NCBI RefSeq assembly: GCF_030551755.1
Contig: NZ_JAUPEC010000008.1
Span: 62,001-126,000 of the forward strand
DNA length: 64,000 bases
From: Pseudocolwellia sp. AS88
GTDB taxonomy: Bacteria > Pseudomonadota > Gammaproteobacteria > Enterobacterales > Alteromonadaceae
Direction of reading: 5' to 3'
Part shown: positions 63,636-64,000 of the stretch, in pieces
How the letters are laid out: each line of letters begins with the position of its first letter
How positions within the stretch are numbered: the first letter of the stretch is position 1
Made by a program: the position numbers and the translations under genes
Notes under the pieces: generated by a model
The model's input: the letters and a program-made list of their open reading frames with translations, nothing else
What the model was told of the DNA's origin: nothing
The model's database searches: none

Positions 63636-64000
63636 ATGACTTACTTGCTGATGTTTGATCTTATCGGATGTGCAGTTTTTGCATTGTCTGGCGCTATTAT
63701 TGCCTACCAAAAAAGAATGGATGGCATAGGTGTTATTGTTTTAGCTGCAGTAACAGCCATTGGTGGTGGAACCGTGAGAGATCTTTTATTAGGTGTACCT
63801 GTATTTTGGGTGAGTCAACCCAGCTATATTTATGCGATTATTTTTTCGAGTTTAGTTGCTATATTATGGATCAATAGCTCTAAAAAACTGCCTGAGAAAG
63901 CTTTAGAAATTGCTGATGCTTTTGGTTTAGCGTTATTTGTAGTGATGGGTACAGCAAAAGCATTAGGTGTTGGTGTACCTCCACTTACCGCTGTAATTAT
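63636..64000 (+). CDS. TRIC/YadS-type (UPF0126) membrane protein, partial
   Basis: The first 121 residues are present; the gene runs off the window. The sequence has the family start DLIGCAVFALSGAIIAYQKRMDGIGVIVLAAVTAIGGGTVRDLLLG with the Gly-rich GGGTVRD motif of trimeric cation-channel-like (UPF0126) proteins, then further helices. It should be an inner-membrane protein; the family also has glycine-transport annotations. The ATG at 63636 is the only suitable start. Confidence 0.85.
   Translation, partial: MTYLLMFDLIGCAVFALSGAIIAYQKRMDGIGVIVLAAVTAIGGGTVRDLLLGVPVFWVSQPSYIYAIIFSSLVAILWINSSKKLPEKALEIADAFGLALFVVMGTAKALGVGVPPLTAVI

Overview
The window looks like chromosome of a marine, AT-rich gammaproteobacterium of the order Alteromonadales, probably Colwelliaceae-like (Colwellia or Thalassotalea relatives). 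The basis is the low GC, the zapE, SoxR and RpoH-type housekeeping proteins, and a TonB receptor / tryptophan-halogenase-like / SapC / sodium-symporter cassette typical of such bacteria. This is inference from protein character; no search was run.

Positions 1-16.2 kb are accessory DNA: dispersed palindromic repeats and a MITE-like element, two unrecognised membrane proteins, a HsdM/HsdS-like methylase with degraded motifs, and a Tn7-like transposition operon (tnsA-tnsB-tnsC-tniQ-tniQ plus a ParD-like small gene). Beyond a bidirectional terminator lies an oppositely oriented reverse-transcriptase cassette (60-aa membrane peptide, XRE-like protein, retron-type RT). A structured-RNA candidate lies upstream of it, followed by a GC-rich hairpin-filled element of about 540 bp with inverted-repeat ends. 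I could not place the transposon ends, so whether the RT cassette is Tn7 cargo is open.

Positions 16.2-25.2 kb hold stress and regulatory genes: a DUF2061 membrane protein; a SoxR regulon (soxR divergent from a VOC protein and a flavodoxin-like protein, with a clear SoxR box in a 19-bp-spaced promoter); a Fic protein with a 33-bp palindromic operator; a phosphoglycolate phosphatase; an FAD oxidoreductase; a DUF2914 protein; and a SatD/DUF3307 pair preceded by four inverted repeats at exactly 28-bp spacing.

Positions 25.3-29.9 kb are an arsenic operon: a fused ArsC-ArsR protein, the Acr3 arsenite pump, a small tyrosine phosphatase, the ArsJ-associated GAPDH and ArsJ. Together these export arsenite and 1-arseno-3-phosphoglycerate.

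Positions 30.1-53.2 kb are mostly a galactoside utilisation locus: Leloir genes galE-galT-galK, an outer-membrane TonB receptor, a halogenase-like flavoprotein, SapC, a sodium symporter, GH42 beta-galactosidase, GH36 alpha-galactosidase and galM. A second, oxidative De Ley-Doudoroff branch (dehydrogenase, lactonase, DgoK, DgoA) follows with a divergent FadR-type regulator, but no galactonate dehydratase is present. Shared palindromes upstream of galE, the receptor and galM suggest co-regulation.

Positions 53.3-64 kb carry a truncated metallo-beta-lactamase-fold gene, a secreted protein, a 657-aa unrecognised protein, a Fur-box-preceded siderophore receptor, a cyclophilin, zapE, an hsp20 / small membrane protein / rpoH-like heat-shock cluster, and the start of a TRIC/YadS-type membrane protein cut by the window end.
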